Positions 27,060 through 36,306 of a DNA stretch of 64,000 bases are shown one piece after another (position 1 is the stretch's first letter; every line of letters begins with the position of its first letter). Below the pieces are notes generated by a model. The model searched no databases. It was not told where the DNA came from and worked only from the letters and a program-made list of their open reading frames with translations. Source of the stretch: an uncultured Clostridia bacterium. GTDB lineage: Bacteria; Bacillota; Clostridia; TANB77; UBA1234. The position numbers and the translations under genes are program-made. Location: positions 1 to 64,000 of the forward strand of contig CAKPEF010000001.1 in NCBI GenBank assembly GCA_934149305.1, written 5' to 3'.

Positions 27060-28820
27060 TTAAATTTCATCTTCTAATTTTTTTCTAACTATTTTCGTTG
27101 TTATTATTTTTACAATAATAAATGTAACTATAAAGCTTCCGAAACCATATAGGGCAATTTGCCACCATGTATATGTTTTAACTTCTTCTGTTGGAGTATC
27201 GATTCCACCTGGATCTATAGGATAAGGATTATCAGTTCCACCTGGATTATCGTCTGGCACATATGCTGGTGTTACGTAGCAAGAAAAATCTTTTCTAACT
27301 TCTATCGTTTTTCCTGAAGAATCTTCAAAAGCTAAAACAAGTACACCATTTGCATTGCCCTCTTTAATTGGTTCAACCATAATATCGTAATAATCAGAAT
27401 TTCCCGCATCTAAGTTTCCTATGTAGTTTATCGATTGCACTGCTTTAAAATCTCCTTCTACGCTTGCTGTTAGATTAGAAACTTTAGCTTTTCCCATATT
27501 TATATAGTCAAATGACAATGTCGCTTGGCTACCCATCATGCAATCCATGACATTAGCACCATTTATAACTAACTTTGAATACTCTGTTATTGGTAAGTTT
27601 ATTACTTCTTTTGAAACATATGTATTCGAACTGCTATCTTCATAGTCAAAATCTATATTTATTGGGTAAGACTTTGATGTCAAATCTTGTTTTACATTAA
27701 GTTCTATACTTCTTGCAGCAGATTCCTTTGGTCCTAATTTTTCTACATAAAATGTATTGCTACCTTTTGTAATCATATAAGCACCATCATCTGAACTTAA
27801 AGTTATTTTCATATTTGATATTGATTTATCGTTACTTGTATTGATGAACTTAAATGTGAAGTTTATTGTATCTCCTGCAACAATGTTTGCTTTATCTGTT
27901 GAGTATGAAGCTATCATTATCTTTGGCTTTCCTGATGTTTCATCATCGCTTTCGTTTTTACTTAAAACATCTAGTATATATAGTGTTTTTTCTTCTGATA
28001 CTTGTTCTCCCTCTGCATTTTTATAGTATACAGTTGCAGTTAGTGAATGGTTTCCTTTTTTTATATCTTTAGAAGCAAACATTGAAAAATCAGCAGTATA
28101 TGTTGTTTTAGCTTTTAATGCCCCTACATAGAAAAAGTCTTTTCCATCAACTGCCATAAATCCATCTTGGCTTAATCCACCCATTTTTACATACATTTCA
28201 GTTGCATCTATATCGCCTATATTGTTTATATTAAACTTAAAGTCAAATTTTCCTCCTGCTGAAACTTTTTCTGGATTTGTTATTGCACTATCAACCGTAA
28301 TTATTGTTTTCATTTTTTCTTCTGTCACCTTTACATACACGCTTTGTTCTGATGAATATTTTTCTTCATTGTTGTTTCTATATGTAACTTTAAATTTTAA
28401 CTCATACGATCCAATTTTAGTTGTTGGTTTTATTTTTAAATTAAAGGTTGCTTCACCCTCTGCTTTTCTTCTTAGTGATCTATCTAATTTATATGAAACC
28501 GGTCTTTCGTATTCTAATACGCTGTTTTCAAATATTGGAGCAATCTCTAAATCATACGCTGCATTTTCACTATCATTTTTATATTTCACTTTTATATCTA
28601 CATATTCCCCAGCTTTAGCCTCTTGAAGCTTGCCGTCATCTTCAAATACTACATTAGGTACCCTTGGTTTGTATACATTATTTGAACCATCGCTATATCC
28701 TTCACTATACCCTGCGTTATATCCTCTTTGGTAATCATCATCTCCACTTGCTGCAAATGCAAGGCTTGTCATAAATACAGTAATTACAACAATTAAACTA
28801 ATTATCTTTTTCATTTTCAT
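27060..28820 (-). CDS. Secreted CARDB/NEW3-like surface protein with C-terminal membrane anchor
   Basis: 586 residues: signal peptide (MKMKKIISLIVVITVFMTSLAFA), a Tyr/Gly-rich stretch (QRGYNAGYSEGYSDGS), then about four Ig-like CARDB/NEW3-type domains recognisable by repeats of the kind GDTINFTFKFINTSN and NIGDIDATEMYVKM, and a C-terminal membrane helix with basic tail. Resembles the COG1361-type S-layer proteins that travel with MacB/FtsX transporters. The first codons overlap the ATPase gene by 23 bases; translation may begin at the second Met (28814), which has better SD spacing. Confidence 0.8.
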   Translation of the reverse strand: MKMKKIISLIVVITVFMTSLAFAASGDDDYQRGYNAGYSEGYSDGSNNVYKPRVPNVVFEDDGKLQEAKAGEYVDIKVKYKNDSENAAYDLEIAPIFENSVLEYERPVSYKLDRSLRRKAEGEATFNLKIKPTTKIGSYELKFKVTYRNNNEEKYSSEQSVYVKVTEEKMKTIITVDSAITNPEKVSAGGKFDFKFNINNIGDIDATEMYVKMGGLSQDGFMAVDGKDFFYVGALKAKTTYTADFSMFASKDIKKGNHSLTATVYYKNAEGEQVSEEKTLYILDVLSKNESDDETSGKPKIMIASYSTDKANIVAGDTINFTFKFINTSNDKSISNMKITLSSDDGAYMITKGSNTFYVEKLGPKESAARSIELNVKQDLTSKSYPINIDFDYEDSSSNTYVSKEVINLPITEYSKLVINGANVMDCMMGSQATLSFDYINMGKAKVSNLTASVEGDFKAVQSINYIGNLDAGNSDYYDIMVEPIKEGNANGVLVLAFEDSSGKTIEVRKDFSCYVTPAYVPDDNPGGTDNPYPIDPGGIDTPTEEVKTYTWWQIALYGFGSFIVTFIIVKIITTKIVRKKLEDEI

Positions 28821-29505
28821 TTACCTCCACAATTTTTTCAATATGTCCATCATGAATATGAACAATTTTATTTGCATACTTTGCCATATTGACATCATGC
28901 GTAACCATTACTATTGTCTGCTTTTTTTCTGTTGCTATCTTTTTTATAATCTCCATTATCTCATTTGCAGTTTTACTATCTAGGTTTCCAGTTGGCTCAT
29001 CTGCAAATACTATTTCTGGATTTGTTACAAACGCTCTTGCTATACCAACCCTTTGCTGTTGTCCACCACTCATCTGATTAGGTTTATGTTTCATTCTCTC
29101 TTTTAAGCCTACTGCTATTAGCATCTCTTTTGCCCTTTTTACTCTCTCTTTTGCTTTTACCTCTTTAAAAACTAATGGTAAAGAAACATTTTCTATTGCA
29201 TTCAAGGCTGGAAGCAAATTATATGATTGAAAGACAAATCCTAAATATTTCTGCCTAAACTTTGCAAGTTGGTGTTCACCCATTTTACATACATCTTTAC
29301 CATGAATTAAAATTTCGCCCTTTGATATTTTTTCTATACCAGCCATTAGATTTAAAAGTGTAGACTTACCAGAACCAGATGAACCTAGAAGACAACAAAA
29401 ATCACCCTTATTTATTGTGAAGCTTACATTGTCTAAAGCAGTAATTCGTTCTGTACCAACCTTGTATATCTTGGTAACATTTTTAACTTCTATTATTGGT
29501 TCCAT
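28798..29505 (-). CDS. MacB-type ABC transporter ATPase
   Basis: About 235 residues from MEPIIEVKN (upstream ATG at 29526 rejected; GGGAGG precedes this ATG). Walker A GSSGSGKST near 41, Q-loop FQSYNLLPALNAIENV, signature MSGGQQQRVGIARA and Walker B IVFADEPTGNLDSK. Belongs to the LolD/MacB group and should pair with the FtsX permease two genes downstream. First gene of the cluster. Confidence 0.95.
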   Translation of the reverse strand: MEPIIEVKNVTKIYKVGTERITALDNVSFTINKGDFCCLLGSSGSGKSTLLNLMAGIEKISKGEILIHGKDVCKMGEHQLAKFRQKYLGFVFQSYNLLPALNAIENVSLPLVFKEVKAKERVKRAKEMLIAVGLKERMKHKPNQMSGGQQQRVGIARAFVTNPEIVFADEPTGNLDSKTANEIMEIIKKIATEKKQTIVMVTHDVNMAKYANKIVHIHDGHIEKIVEVNENEKDN

Positions 29506-29752
29506 ATACTCCTCCCTCGAAAACATTCTGTACTACATATGCTATCACAATGCACACATATTTTCAACAGATATTTACATTTTTTTCACAATCTACATCC
29601 ATTAGACAATTATAACATACAAAAAGTCTCATATTTTTTATACTTATTTGAATCTCTTATTTTCTCGAAATAAATATATTCTAGTATATAGCTTGTTTTA
29701 TTTTAATTCTATGCCCATTATTTATATATGAGAACCAATTTAAAAATACAAA

Positions 29753-29791
29753 AAACCGCTTTATACATTCCTAAAATGTACAAAACGGTTT
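29753..29791 (-). terminator. Terminator after the coiled-coil gene
   Basis: Minus-strand AAAACCGTTTTGTACATT / AATGTATAAAGCGGTTTT plus T-tract. The rest of the 29527-29802 gap is AT-rich with no further recognisable feature. Confidence 0.8.
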
Positions 29792-29802
29792 TAGTTCTAA
29801 CT

Positions 29803-30240
29803 TTATTTCAATTCACTTCTGTTTTCTTTAATAACAGCTATTTTTTCTTGTAGATTTTGCTCTAACTCAGCAAGTATTTCATCTGCATATTTTTTTGTTC
29901 CATTTATTAAGTCTTTTGAAAATGCATTTGCACTATCTATTATTTCTGCTTTTTGCTCATATGCCTTTTTAGTTATCTCATGTTCATCTATCATTGCTAT
30001 TATTCTGTTTTCTGCTTCTTTTATTAGTTGATTTGCCTCCTTTTGAGCATCAACTAATATTTTTTGTCTCTCTTCTTTAACCCACTTCGCCTGTTTAAGC
30101 TCATCTGGTAGCTTAAGCTTTATTTCATTAACTACATCGATAATGGCTTCTTTATCGACTAAAGACTTTTTAGTTAGCGGTATATTAGAACTTCTATCTA
30201 ACATTTCTTGTAATGTTTCTAATAACGTTAAAACCTCCAT
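29803..30240 (-). CDS. Coiled-coil protein, ATP-synthase b-subunit-like
   Basis: 145 residues, almost all helical, rich in Lys/Glu/Ala with heptad spacing from about 45 to 140 (KQAKWVKEERQKILVDAQKE). No membrane segment. Proteins like this are commonly found next to rsmD in Clostridia and are annotated only by resemblance to stalk proteins. Follows rsmD by 7 bases. Function unknown. Confidence 0.7.
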   Translation of the reverse strand: MEVLTLLETLQEMLDRSSNIPLTKKSLVDKEAIIDVVNEIKLKLPDELKQAKWVKEERQKILVDAQKEANQLIKEAENRIIAMIDEHEITKKAYEQKAEIIDSANAFSKDLINGTKKYADEILAELEQNLQEKIAVIKENRSELK

Positions 30241-30247
30241 AACGTTT

Positions 30248-30796
30248 CTACTCCTTTCGTCTATAAAAACTTAAAATATTTCTTCCATATCTTTTGTAGT
30301 TATATTTTTCATACCTTCCAATGCTAGATGGTATTTCCTCTTTTGAATCTGTTTCTATAATAATTATTCCTTCATTTGAAAGCAAATCGTACTCTGACAT
30401 TCTTAAGACCGCATCTACTCCAATTTCACGATTGTATGGTGGATCTATGTATGCAATATCAATCTTCTGCCCCTGAAGCTTTTTTAGCGCCATCTTATAG
30501 TCTGTGTTGTATATTCTAACATTTTCTTCGATCTTTGCTTTTTTAACATTTTCTCTTATAATTTTTACACAAGCTGGATTTAGATCGACCATAATCGCTT
30601 CTTTTGCGCCTCGACTAATTGCCTCTATGCCTACTGCTCCACTGCCTGAAAACAAATCTAAAAAAACGCTGTCCTCGATTTCGTTCATCAAAATGCTAAA
30701 TAATGCTTCTTTTACGATATCTCTTGTTGGCCTTGTTGAATCGCCTTCTATTGTATTTAATTTCATTCCTCTTAATTTTCCTGATACTACTCGCAT
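30248..30796 (-). CDS. rsmD: 16S rRNA (guanine966-N2)-methyltransferase RsmD
   Basis: About 182 residues from MRVVSGKLRGMKL; a longer frame to 30856 lacks an SD whereas GAGAGG precedes this ATG. Motifs: SRPTRDIVKEALFS-type segment (here TRPTRDIVKEALFS), FLDLFSGSGAVGIEAISRGA for SAM binding, and the catalytic DPPY near 130. Methylates G966 of 16S rRNA in the 30S subunit. Confidence 0.95.
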   Translation of the reverse strand: MRVVSGKLRGMKLNTIEGDSTRPTRDIVKEALFSILMNEIEDSVFLDLFSGSGAVGIEAISRGAKEAIMVDLNPACVKIIRENVKKAKIEENVRIYNTDYKMALKKLQGQKIDIAYIDPPYNREIGVDAVLRMSEYDLLSNEGIIIIETDSKEEIPSSIGRYEKYNYKRYGRNILSFYRRKE

Positions 30797-30934
30797 TGAC
30801 AACCTCTCTATGGTATATTTTAATATATTTTCAAAAAATGTCAACCATTGTAACAAAAATGTAATATATGAAATTGCTTATAATATTTATAAAAATTTAA
30901 TTTTTCATTTTTATTATTGGGTTTACACCTTTTG

Positions 30935-31564
30935 CTATTTAAGTATTTTGGTTAAAAAGCTTTTTCTATGTATCATGCATGGGCCAAACTCTTTAAGTGC
31001 TTCTACATGTGCCTTTGTACCATATCCTTTGTGTTTTTCAAAGCCATACATAGGAAAAATTTTGTCATATTCTCGCATTATTCTATCCCTTGTAACTTTG
31101 GCAATAATTGATGCAGCTCCGATCGATATGCTTAACGCATCACCTTTTATTATTGGCAAATATGGAATTCCGTTTGTATCCACTTTTTTTTCTGCATCTA
31201 TTAGTATAAAATCTGGTTTTACGCTTAAATTTTCAATTGCAAGTTTCATCGCTCTTCTTGTTGCATTTAATATGTTTATTTCATCTATTACTGTATGTTC
31301 TACTATTCCAACACCCCATGCTACCGCATTTTCCACTATATCATCATAAAGTTTTTCTCTCTTTTTTTCTGAAAGTTTTTTTGAGTCATTTACTCCATCT
31401 ATTAAAGCATCTTTAGGTAAAATTACAGCGGCTGCAACAACCGGTCCGGCAAGTGGTCCGCGACCGGCTTCATCTATTCCTGCTATACATGTATATCCTT
31501 TTTCATATTCTTCTTTTTCAAATTTGCTAAGTTCTCTTAATCTTTCGATTTCTTCTTCTTTCAT
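30935..31564 (-). CDS. rnhB: Ribonuclease HII
   Basis: About 209 residues from MKEEEIERL (GAGGTG precedes this ATG; a longer frame to 31615 is possible). GIDEAGRGPLAGPVVAAAVIL carries the first two catalytic acids; SIIAKVTRDRIM and KHKGYGTKAHVEAL are typical. Removes RNA from RNA/DNA hybrids and ribonucleotides misinserted in DNA. Confidence 0.95.
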   Translation of the reverse strand: MKEEEIERLRELSKFEKEEYEKGYTCIAGIDEAGRGPLAGPVVAAAVILPKDALIDGVNDSKKLSEKKREKLYDDIVENAVAWGVGIVEHTVIDEINILNATRRAMKLAIENLSVKPDFILIDAEKKVDTNGIPYLPIIKGDALSISIGAASIIAKVTRDRIMREYDKIFPMYGFEKHKGYGTKAHVEALKEFGPCMIHRKSFLTKILK

Positions 31565-31666
31565 TTGTATTTTCACCTCGTAAAACATAGTAACACATAT
31601 TGCTTTAAATCGCAAATATGTATTATTTTATATACAAGAGATTTTTAGCTTTCTTTAGTAGTTTTA

Positions 31667-31701
31667 AAGGCTAGGTAAACTCTTTTAGTTCACCTAGCCT
31701 T
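31667..31701. terminator. Hairpin after ssb
   Basis: Stem AAGGCTAGGT / ACCTAGCCTT with a 15-base loop between ssb (minus) and rnhB (minus). The downstream U-run is weak. Confidence 0.6.
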
Positions 31702-31728
31702 GTCAAGAGGATGATTATTATGAATATA

Positions 31729-32388
31729 TTACGCGTTTTGCTCCTCAACATTACTAAATTCTTCATGCTCTTTTTCTGTTTCCATCTTTGATACAGAAAC
31801 TTCATAAGCTCTTCTTGTTTCTGAGGTTCCATCTTCAAACTTCTTTTCGTATAATCTGCTTTGAATTCTTCCCCAAATCTTTATTTTTTCTCCAACCACC
31901 ATATTTTGACAAAATCTTGCGTTTCTGCCCCATGCTATACATGGTATATAATCCGATTTGTTATATGCTCTATTTACTGCAAGTAAAATATCTGCGATTT
32001 CTCTTCCAAATGGTGTTGTTCTGTATATTGGCTTCTTACATATAAAGCCATCTAATATTATTTCATTAGGATTTTGTATTTCTTCACCATCTTCTAATTC
32101 TCTAATATCTTTAACAAAAACCGTCAATACTAACTTATTTTTTTCGTTTTCGTAATTGTTATATGATCTAAATTGGCCATCAATAACAACTTTTTGACCA
32201 ACTTTAAAGTTGTCCCCAAGTATTCTTTCTGAAACTGTTACTGGAATTATGTCGCTATTTTCACTTAATCTTGGAACTTCTAAATCAAATGTATAAAATC
32301 CTTCTCCGTATACCTCATGACTAAATTGTTTCTCTGAAACAATTGTACCAGCAAGTGTAATTATGTTATTTTCACTATAATTTACCAC
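31729..32388 (-). CDS. ssb: Single-stranded DNA-binding protein with two OB-like folds
   Basis: 219 residues. Two tandem OB-fold-like halves: about 5-105 (NIITLAGTIVSEKQFSHEVYG) and 108-205 (NEIILDGFICKKPIYRTTPFGR with DYIPCIAWGRNARF). The second half matches SSB most closely. The C-terminus (SNVEEQNA) lacks the usual acidic tip DDDIPF, so it is probably an accessory SSB of the clostridial type rather than the main replication SSB. Not adjacent to rpsF/rpsR, in agreement. Confidence 0.82.
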   Translation of the reverse strand: MVNYSENNIITLAGTIVSEKQFSHEVYGEGFYTFDLEVPRLSENSDIIPVTVSERILGDNFKVGQKVVIDGQFRSYNNYENEKNKLVLTVFVKDIRELEDGEEIQNPNEIILDGFICKKPIYRTTPFGREIADILLAVNRAYNKSDYIPCIAWGRNARFCQNMVVGEKIKIWGRIQSRLYEKKFEDGTSETRRAYEVSVSKMETEKEHEEFSNVEEQNA

Positions 32389-32558
32389 TTTTTTATCCCC
32401 CTCATTTGCATTTTAATATATTTTCTAATGTAATCTTATTCCCTTCAAAGGAATTTTATTCCTGAACACAAGTCTTATTTTACCATAATCTTTCATTCTT
32501 GTCTACATAATTTTGCAAAAATGTCTACTTTTTTTGTGAATTTGACTTTTTTTATACA

Positions 32559-32595
32559 AAAAAGTCTCAAAAGTTGTAAGCTTTTGAGACTTTTT
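32559..32595 (-). terminator. Terminator after the LysM/coiled-coil gene
   Basis: Stem AAAAAGTCTCAAAAG / CTTTTGAGACTTTTT with a 7-base loop and flanking T-run. Confidence 0.9.
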
Positions 32596-32626
32596 GCTAG
32601 TTAGAGGATTACTCCTCTTAATACTA

Positions 32627-33574
32627 TCACTCTGTTATATCATTCACAGAGTTCTCGTACGCCTTTACAAAATCTACAATTTCGCTAGGAAGCGAATCAT
32701 AGTTTATGCGATACTGCTTCTTTTCTACGATTGCCTCATCGAGAATGATGCACACTGTAGCAAGGAGCTTAATCTGCTGGCCAGTAAGCATTTCGTATTC
32801 CCCAGAGAGGAAGAACTTTGTTGAAGTCTCAGAAATCATTTCAGGTTTCGGAAGATAAGCTTCATTTGAAACTTTCACCTTACCATCAATCACTTCTATT
32901 ACGAGCACTTCAAGAAGCATAAGTTCTTTCTGCATAGATTCAAGTGACGTTTTGCTTTCACTCAATTCTTTTTCAAAAGACTTCTTCCGCTCATCAGCCG
33001 CAGTTGCCCTGAACTTGCATTTTTCAAGGTCGAATTTTGCTTGCTCTAGCATTTTGCAGATACTAGCAAGTTCCTCGTTTTTCTTGCTGCACTCCGTAGA
33101 TATTTCTTCGATCTCCTTGTTTGTTTGAGTTAGCTTTGTTTCAAGCTCTTCGATCTTTCTACCACAAGCAGAAATCTGTTCTTTCAATCCCTGCGCTCTT
33201 GTATTCACTGTGATGCCTTCCATTTTCTCTTCCTCCTGTTTTTTTGAGTCTTTTGTTTCAACATTTACAATGACAGAATTTTTGTCATTCTTTTTTTTCA
33301 TCGTTTGGTCATTTGACTTCTTCGAAAAAGAAGTATCATTCAATATGATTTCTCCTTTTAGAGCAGAAGCTTGCTTAGCCTTACCGCGTTCATATGCAGC
33401 TTCTATCCGGCGCCAGTTTTCTAATGGTATTCTGTATTGCTTTAATGCTTGATATAACTCATCGCAATCAACCTTGTAGCTTTGCGCGACTTTAAATAAT
33501 GTATCGCCACGCTTAACGCGTTCATTCAGTGTAGAAAGCTTTATAATAGCATCTCCGATTTTTACAATACTCAT
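32627..33574 (-). CDS. LysM-like plus coiled-coil protein, unknown function
   Basis: 315 residues. A LysM-like motif lies at about 18-45 (RVKRGDTLFKVAQSYKV), but there is no signal peptide or membrane helix, so a cytoplasmic role is likely and the LysM resemblance may be structural only. A Lys-rich linker follows (about 65-125), then a long coiled coil (about 130-220, KIEELETKLTQTNKEIEE) and a C-terminal alpha/beta segment. GC-richer than neighbours. Starts one base after the stop of the HTH-like gene. No family recognised. Confidence 0.68.
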   Translation of the reverse strand: MSIVKIGDAIIKLSTLNERVKRGDTLFKVAQSYKVDCDELYQALKQYRIPLENWRRIEAAYERGKAKQASALKGEIILNDTSFSKKSNDQTMKKKNDKNSVIVNVETKDSKKQEEEKMEGITVNTRAQGLKEQISACGRKIEELETKLTQTNKEIEEISTECSKKNEELASICKMLEQAKFDLEKCKFRATAADERKKSFEKELSESKTSLESMQKELMLLEVLVIEVIDGKVKVSNEAYLPKPEMISETSTKFFLSGEYEMLTGQQIKLLATVCIILDEAIVEKKQYRINYDSLPSEIVDFVKAYENSVNDITE

Positions 33575-33934
33575 TTATAGCTCCATTTCTTTTAAAAATT
33601 TATCAACGATTTCTTGCATTAAATTGATTGCCTCGAGTATGTTCTTCACCTTATTACTATCTTCTAGTAACAATTGAATGTACTCAAAATCTTCATCATA
33701 TGCACTTTTGCTCTCTAGTCTTTTTATGACTTTTACCATATATTTTTGTCTGACATGTTGCTTATGAGGCCGCCACAGTGTGTCTCGATAACTTATGTTT
33801 TTTTGCTCACAATATCCCTTCAGTACTGTATAGACATACCTTTCTGAAATATGACATATCTTTGCAGTTTGAGGACAATCTTTGTAAGTATTTATCCAAG
33901 TATCGTACACGTTTTTTGCAAAATCTGTTTGCAT
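33575..33934 (-). CDS. Small HTH-like protein, first gene of an atypical pair
   Basis: About 119 residues from MQTDFAKNVYDTW; a GTG three codons upstream is also in frame but the AAAGG SD is better spaced for this ATG. Residues 8-45 (TWINTYKDCPQTAKICHISERYVYTVLKGY) look like a helix-turn-helix of the recombinase/sigma-like kind; the rest is helical. A short TTG-started leader ORF (about 18 codons) could precede it in the 5' leader. Likely DNA-binding; target unknown. Confidence 0.66.
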   Translation of the reverse strand: MQTDFAKNVYDTWINTYKDCPQTAKICHISERYVYTVLKGYCEQKNISYRDTLWRPHKQHVRQKYMVKVIKRLESKSAYDEDFEYIQLLLEDSNKVKNILEAINLMQEIVDKFLKEMEL

Positions 33935-34026
33935 TTTTTTCACCCTTTCTTGAAGTTTTTGTAAGTTCGTACGAATATAGTCTCACATAATATCAACTAC
34001 CTCCAATTCATGTAAATACATATAGC

Positions 34027-34055
34027 ATTATAGTACAATTCTCAAAGCTAGTCAA
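34027..34055 (-). promoter_or_regulatory. Sigma-A promoter of the HTH-like/LysM pair
   Basis: Minus-strand TTGACT, 17-base spacer, TATAAT. It overlaps the 3' end of the M14 peptidase gene and gives a leader of roughly 85 bases. Confidence 0.85.
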
Positions 34056-35204
34056 CATAATTTTGATATTTTGTCGCTGCAAGTATTAATATTCCGATAT
34101 TATCTTTATATATTTGTTCAAATTGAGTAATTGGAAGCGGATTTTGCCCTTTTCCTGTTTCAATAGTGTATCCTGGCAAATTATATTTTGATATATACCA
34201 ATCTCTATATCCAGCATAACTATTTGTTTCTTTTTCATCATCTAATATGTATGTGCTAACCCTTGCAAATTCTTCACCTAGCCTTTCTGCTCCAACCGGC
34301 TCAAAGTCTAAGTATTTCCAATATATTATTTCACCTTGCGTATGGTAAGATAAAATCAATTTAAAATTATGTGCTAATGTAAAATCATAAAGTGCTAATG
34401 ATTCTGGCTGTGTTAAAGGTCCGATAGCCAACAAAATCTCGCGGAGCGGGTCTTATAAATCCCTGATTAAATTTTATTTCACGCGCTAGTTCCCATTCTG
34501 CAGGAAACTGCAGATTAAGGTCAACCCCGAACTATGTTGGCTTTCCAACCATTTGGAAACGGAATATTAGGATAACCGCTTGCTATGCTTTTGGCATTTA
34601 AATAAGCTGATGAACGAATTGGTAGTTGCCATAACACCAAATCAACGCCATCCGGATTTGCCATTGGAGCTATGTATATCGTGTTTTCATCAAAAATAGT
34701 TTTAGCGTCATATCCAAATATTTTTTCGCCACTTTCATATGCTTTGGCAAAATCCTCTATGAATTTCATGAATACTACTGTATTTATCCACTCGTTAGCA
34801 TGAATTGATGCACTATAAAAAATTTCTCTATTTCCTTTTCCTATTTTTATTACTGGCAAGTTTTTACCCATAACGCTTTTTCCATAATAACTATATTCTA
34901 GAAAAGAATACTTATTTACTAATGCATTCATATTTCTGATCATTATACTGTATGGATAAATTATGTCTGTTGGGACTATATCAAAAAGCTTACCGTTTAA
35001 ATATGGCATAAGCGTATTCCATGTTGCGTTTCCTACAATTCCATCTTGAACTATACCAAATGCCTTTTGAAAGTTTTTAACTACCTCTAATGTTTGATTT
35101 CCAAATATTCCATCTACTTTTCCCTCATAATATCCTAATTTTTTTAATGTACTTTGAAGCCATTCTACATATGCACCTGTAGAACCATATCTTAAAATTG
35201 GCAT
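34048..35204 (-). pseudogene. M14 peptidase with peptidoglycan-binding domain, two one-base insertions
   Basis: N-terminal PG-binding-1 domain (residues 1-70: SLEWLQ-type YVEWLQSTLKKLGYY and DGIFGNQT) and an M14 zinc carboxypeptidase domain with HANEW, NPDGVDLV and YHTQGEIIYW; close to gamma-D-glutamyl-meso-DAP endopeptidases that act on peptidoglycan. The frame is broken twice. Removing a C before GGG (plus-strand G at 34529) and another before GGA (G at 34423) gives a continuous 384-residue protein (VGVDLNLQFPAEW, FVGYGPLTQPES). No signal peptide is visible. Confidence 0.82.
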
Positions 35205-35374
35205 AAAAAATCACACTCCTTTTTTTAAATCTATTTTAGGAATGTGGTTTTTATTCTTTTTATATAAAATGAAACTCAAAAATCTTCAATTTTTCTAATT
35301 TAATTTTCTTCTCCTGAAACTTTTATATAGTCCATTAAAATTTCATCTCCGTTATGTTCATATATAAAATTTTT

Positions 35375-35590
35375 TTAAAAATTGTCCATTTCTTGTGCAT
35401 TAAATGTTTTCTCGATTGTTTCTATTATTTCTGGTGATTTTATATTTAAGTAATTAAACAATCCATATAAAAGCAACGAACTTATTAACATGTTAAAAAC
35501 AACATAGATTACAATACTTCTTGCGAAATTTCTTTTGTTTACCTTTTTTGTTCCACCAAGTGCCCAAATTATTGTAGTAATGAGAACTAT
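35375..35590 (-). pseudogene. Remnant of a small membrane protein
   Basis: An open stretch without a start codon encodes ITTIIWALGGTKKVNKRNFA followed by a hydrophobic helix (SIVIYVVFNMLISSLLLYG) and a short tail. It directly follows the HTH remnant and looks like the 3' part of a decayed gene. A T-rich region without genes continues to 35205. Confidence 0.5.
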
Positions 35591-35717
35591 TTAAAAGCTA
35601 CAAACTATATTTGAAATATAACTTGGAACACTATCTACTTTTTCTGCAAGCTCTTCTTGCGTCAAGTTTCTTGTTAATTCGTAGTTCATGCACTCGTTTA
35701 CCAATATTTCTATTCAT
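35591..35717 (-). pseudogene. Remnant of an XRE-family HTH regulator
   Basis: Begins ATG with NRNIGKRVHELR, then after a one-base shift continues LTRNLTQEELAEKVD and VPSYISNI, the classic XRE helix-turn-helix, and stops shortly after. Only the DNA-binding half remains, frameshifted and truncated, so it is a real pseudogene rather than a single error. Confidence 0.7.
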
Positions 35718-35727
35718 AATTCTACCC

Positions 35728-35767
35728 CGTAAAAAATAATATCATATATATAATATTATTTTTTACG
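35728..35767. repeat. Perfect AT-rich inverted repeat
   Basis: Arms CGTAAAAAATAATAT / ATATTATTTTTTACG around a 10-base AT centre. It lies upstream of the HTH remnant and about 180 bases before the plus-strand membrane protein gene. Could be a terminator or operator. Confidence 0.55.
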
Positions 35768-35948
35768 AATTTTTTGAATAAATACATTGGAACAAAATTG
35801 TTATTGTTGGTAACATTTTTGTTGTTAAATTTAAAGTCGTTTTCTGTTTTTTATTTTGAATTTTTATCGAAAATTTGTTGAGATATAATTTTTTATGATA
35901 TAATGAGTTTAGATTTGTTTTTTACAAAGGAGAAAGGGGGGTTTATCA

Positions 35949-36269
35949 ATGAATGATGAAAAATATGAAAAAGCATTGAAAAACGCTAGATGGGTTGCTT
36001 TATTTGTTCTTGTATTAGTCATTATCATGTTCGTTGTTAATATTGCAAGTGGTACAATGACTACTGTTCAAATGATTTCTGGTATTATTCAAATGGCTTT
36101 ACTTATTGCTACTGCTGTTGGAATGAAACAAAGAGCAATGTACGGTCCGCTTTGTGGCGTTATAGTTTCAATCTTAATGGTATTAGCCTTAGACTTAATT
36201 GACATTATCATTGGTATTTGTTATTTAATTGATAATATAAACATAATGCGACATATGAAAAATAATTAA
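35949..36269 (+). CDS. Small membrane protein, unknown function
   Basis: 106 residues with three or four hydrophobic segments (about 16-35, 44-62, 70-98). SD AAAGGAGAAAGGGGGG lies before the ATG. No family recognised. Stands alone on the plus strand at the left of the AAA+/VWA region and ends at a bidirectional terminator. Confidence 0.7.
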   Translation: MNDEKYEKALKNARWVALFVLVLVIIMFVVNIASGTMTTVQMISGIIQMALLIATAVGMKQRAMYGPLCGVIVSILMVLALDLIDIIIGICYLIDNINIMRHMKNN

Positions 36270-36279
36270 AAGGCATTTA

Positions 36280-36306
36280 AAAAGCGAATTTTTACATTCG
36301 CTTTTT
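36280..36306. terminator. Bidirectional terminator
   Basis: Stem AAAAAGCGAAT / ATTCGCTTTTT between convergent membrane-protein genes. Confidence 0.88.

Noticed and set aside
30504..31349. 281-codon plus-strand frame across rsmD and rnhB
   Set aside because: Antisense to two firmly identified genes and lacking a ribosome-binding site.
33944..34010. Short TTG-started leader peptide before the HTH-like gene
   Set aside because: Possible 18-codon frame, but SD spacing is poor and there is no attenuator-like structure to support it.
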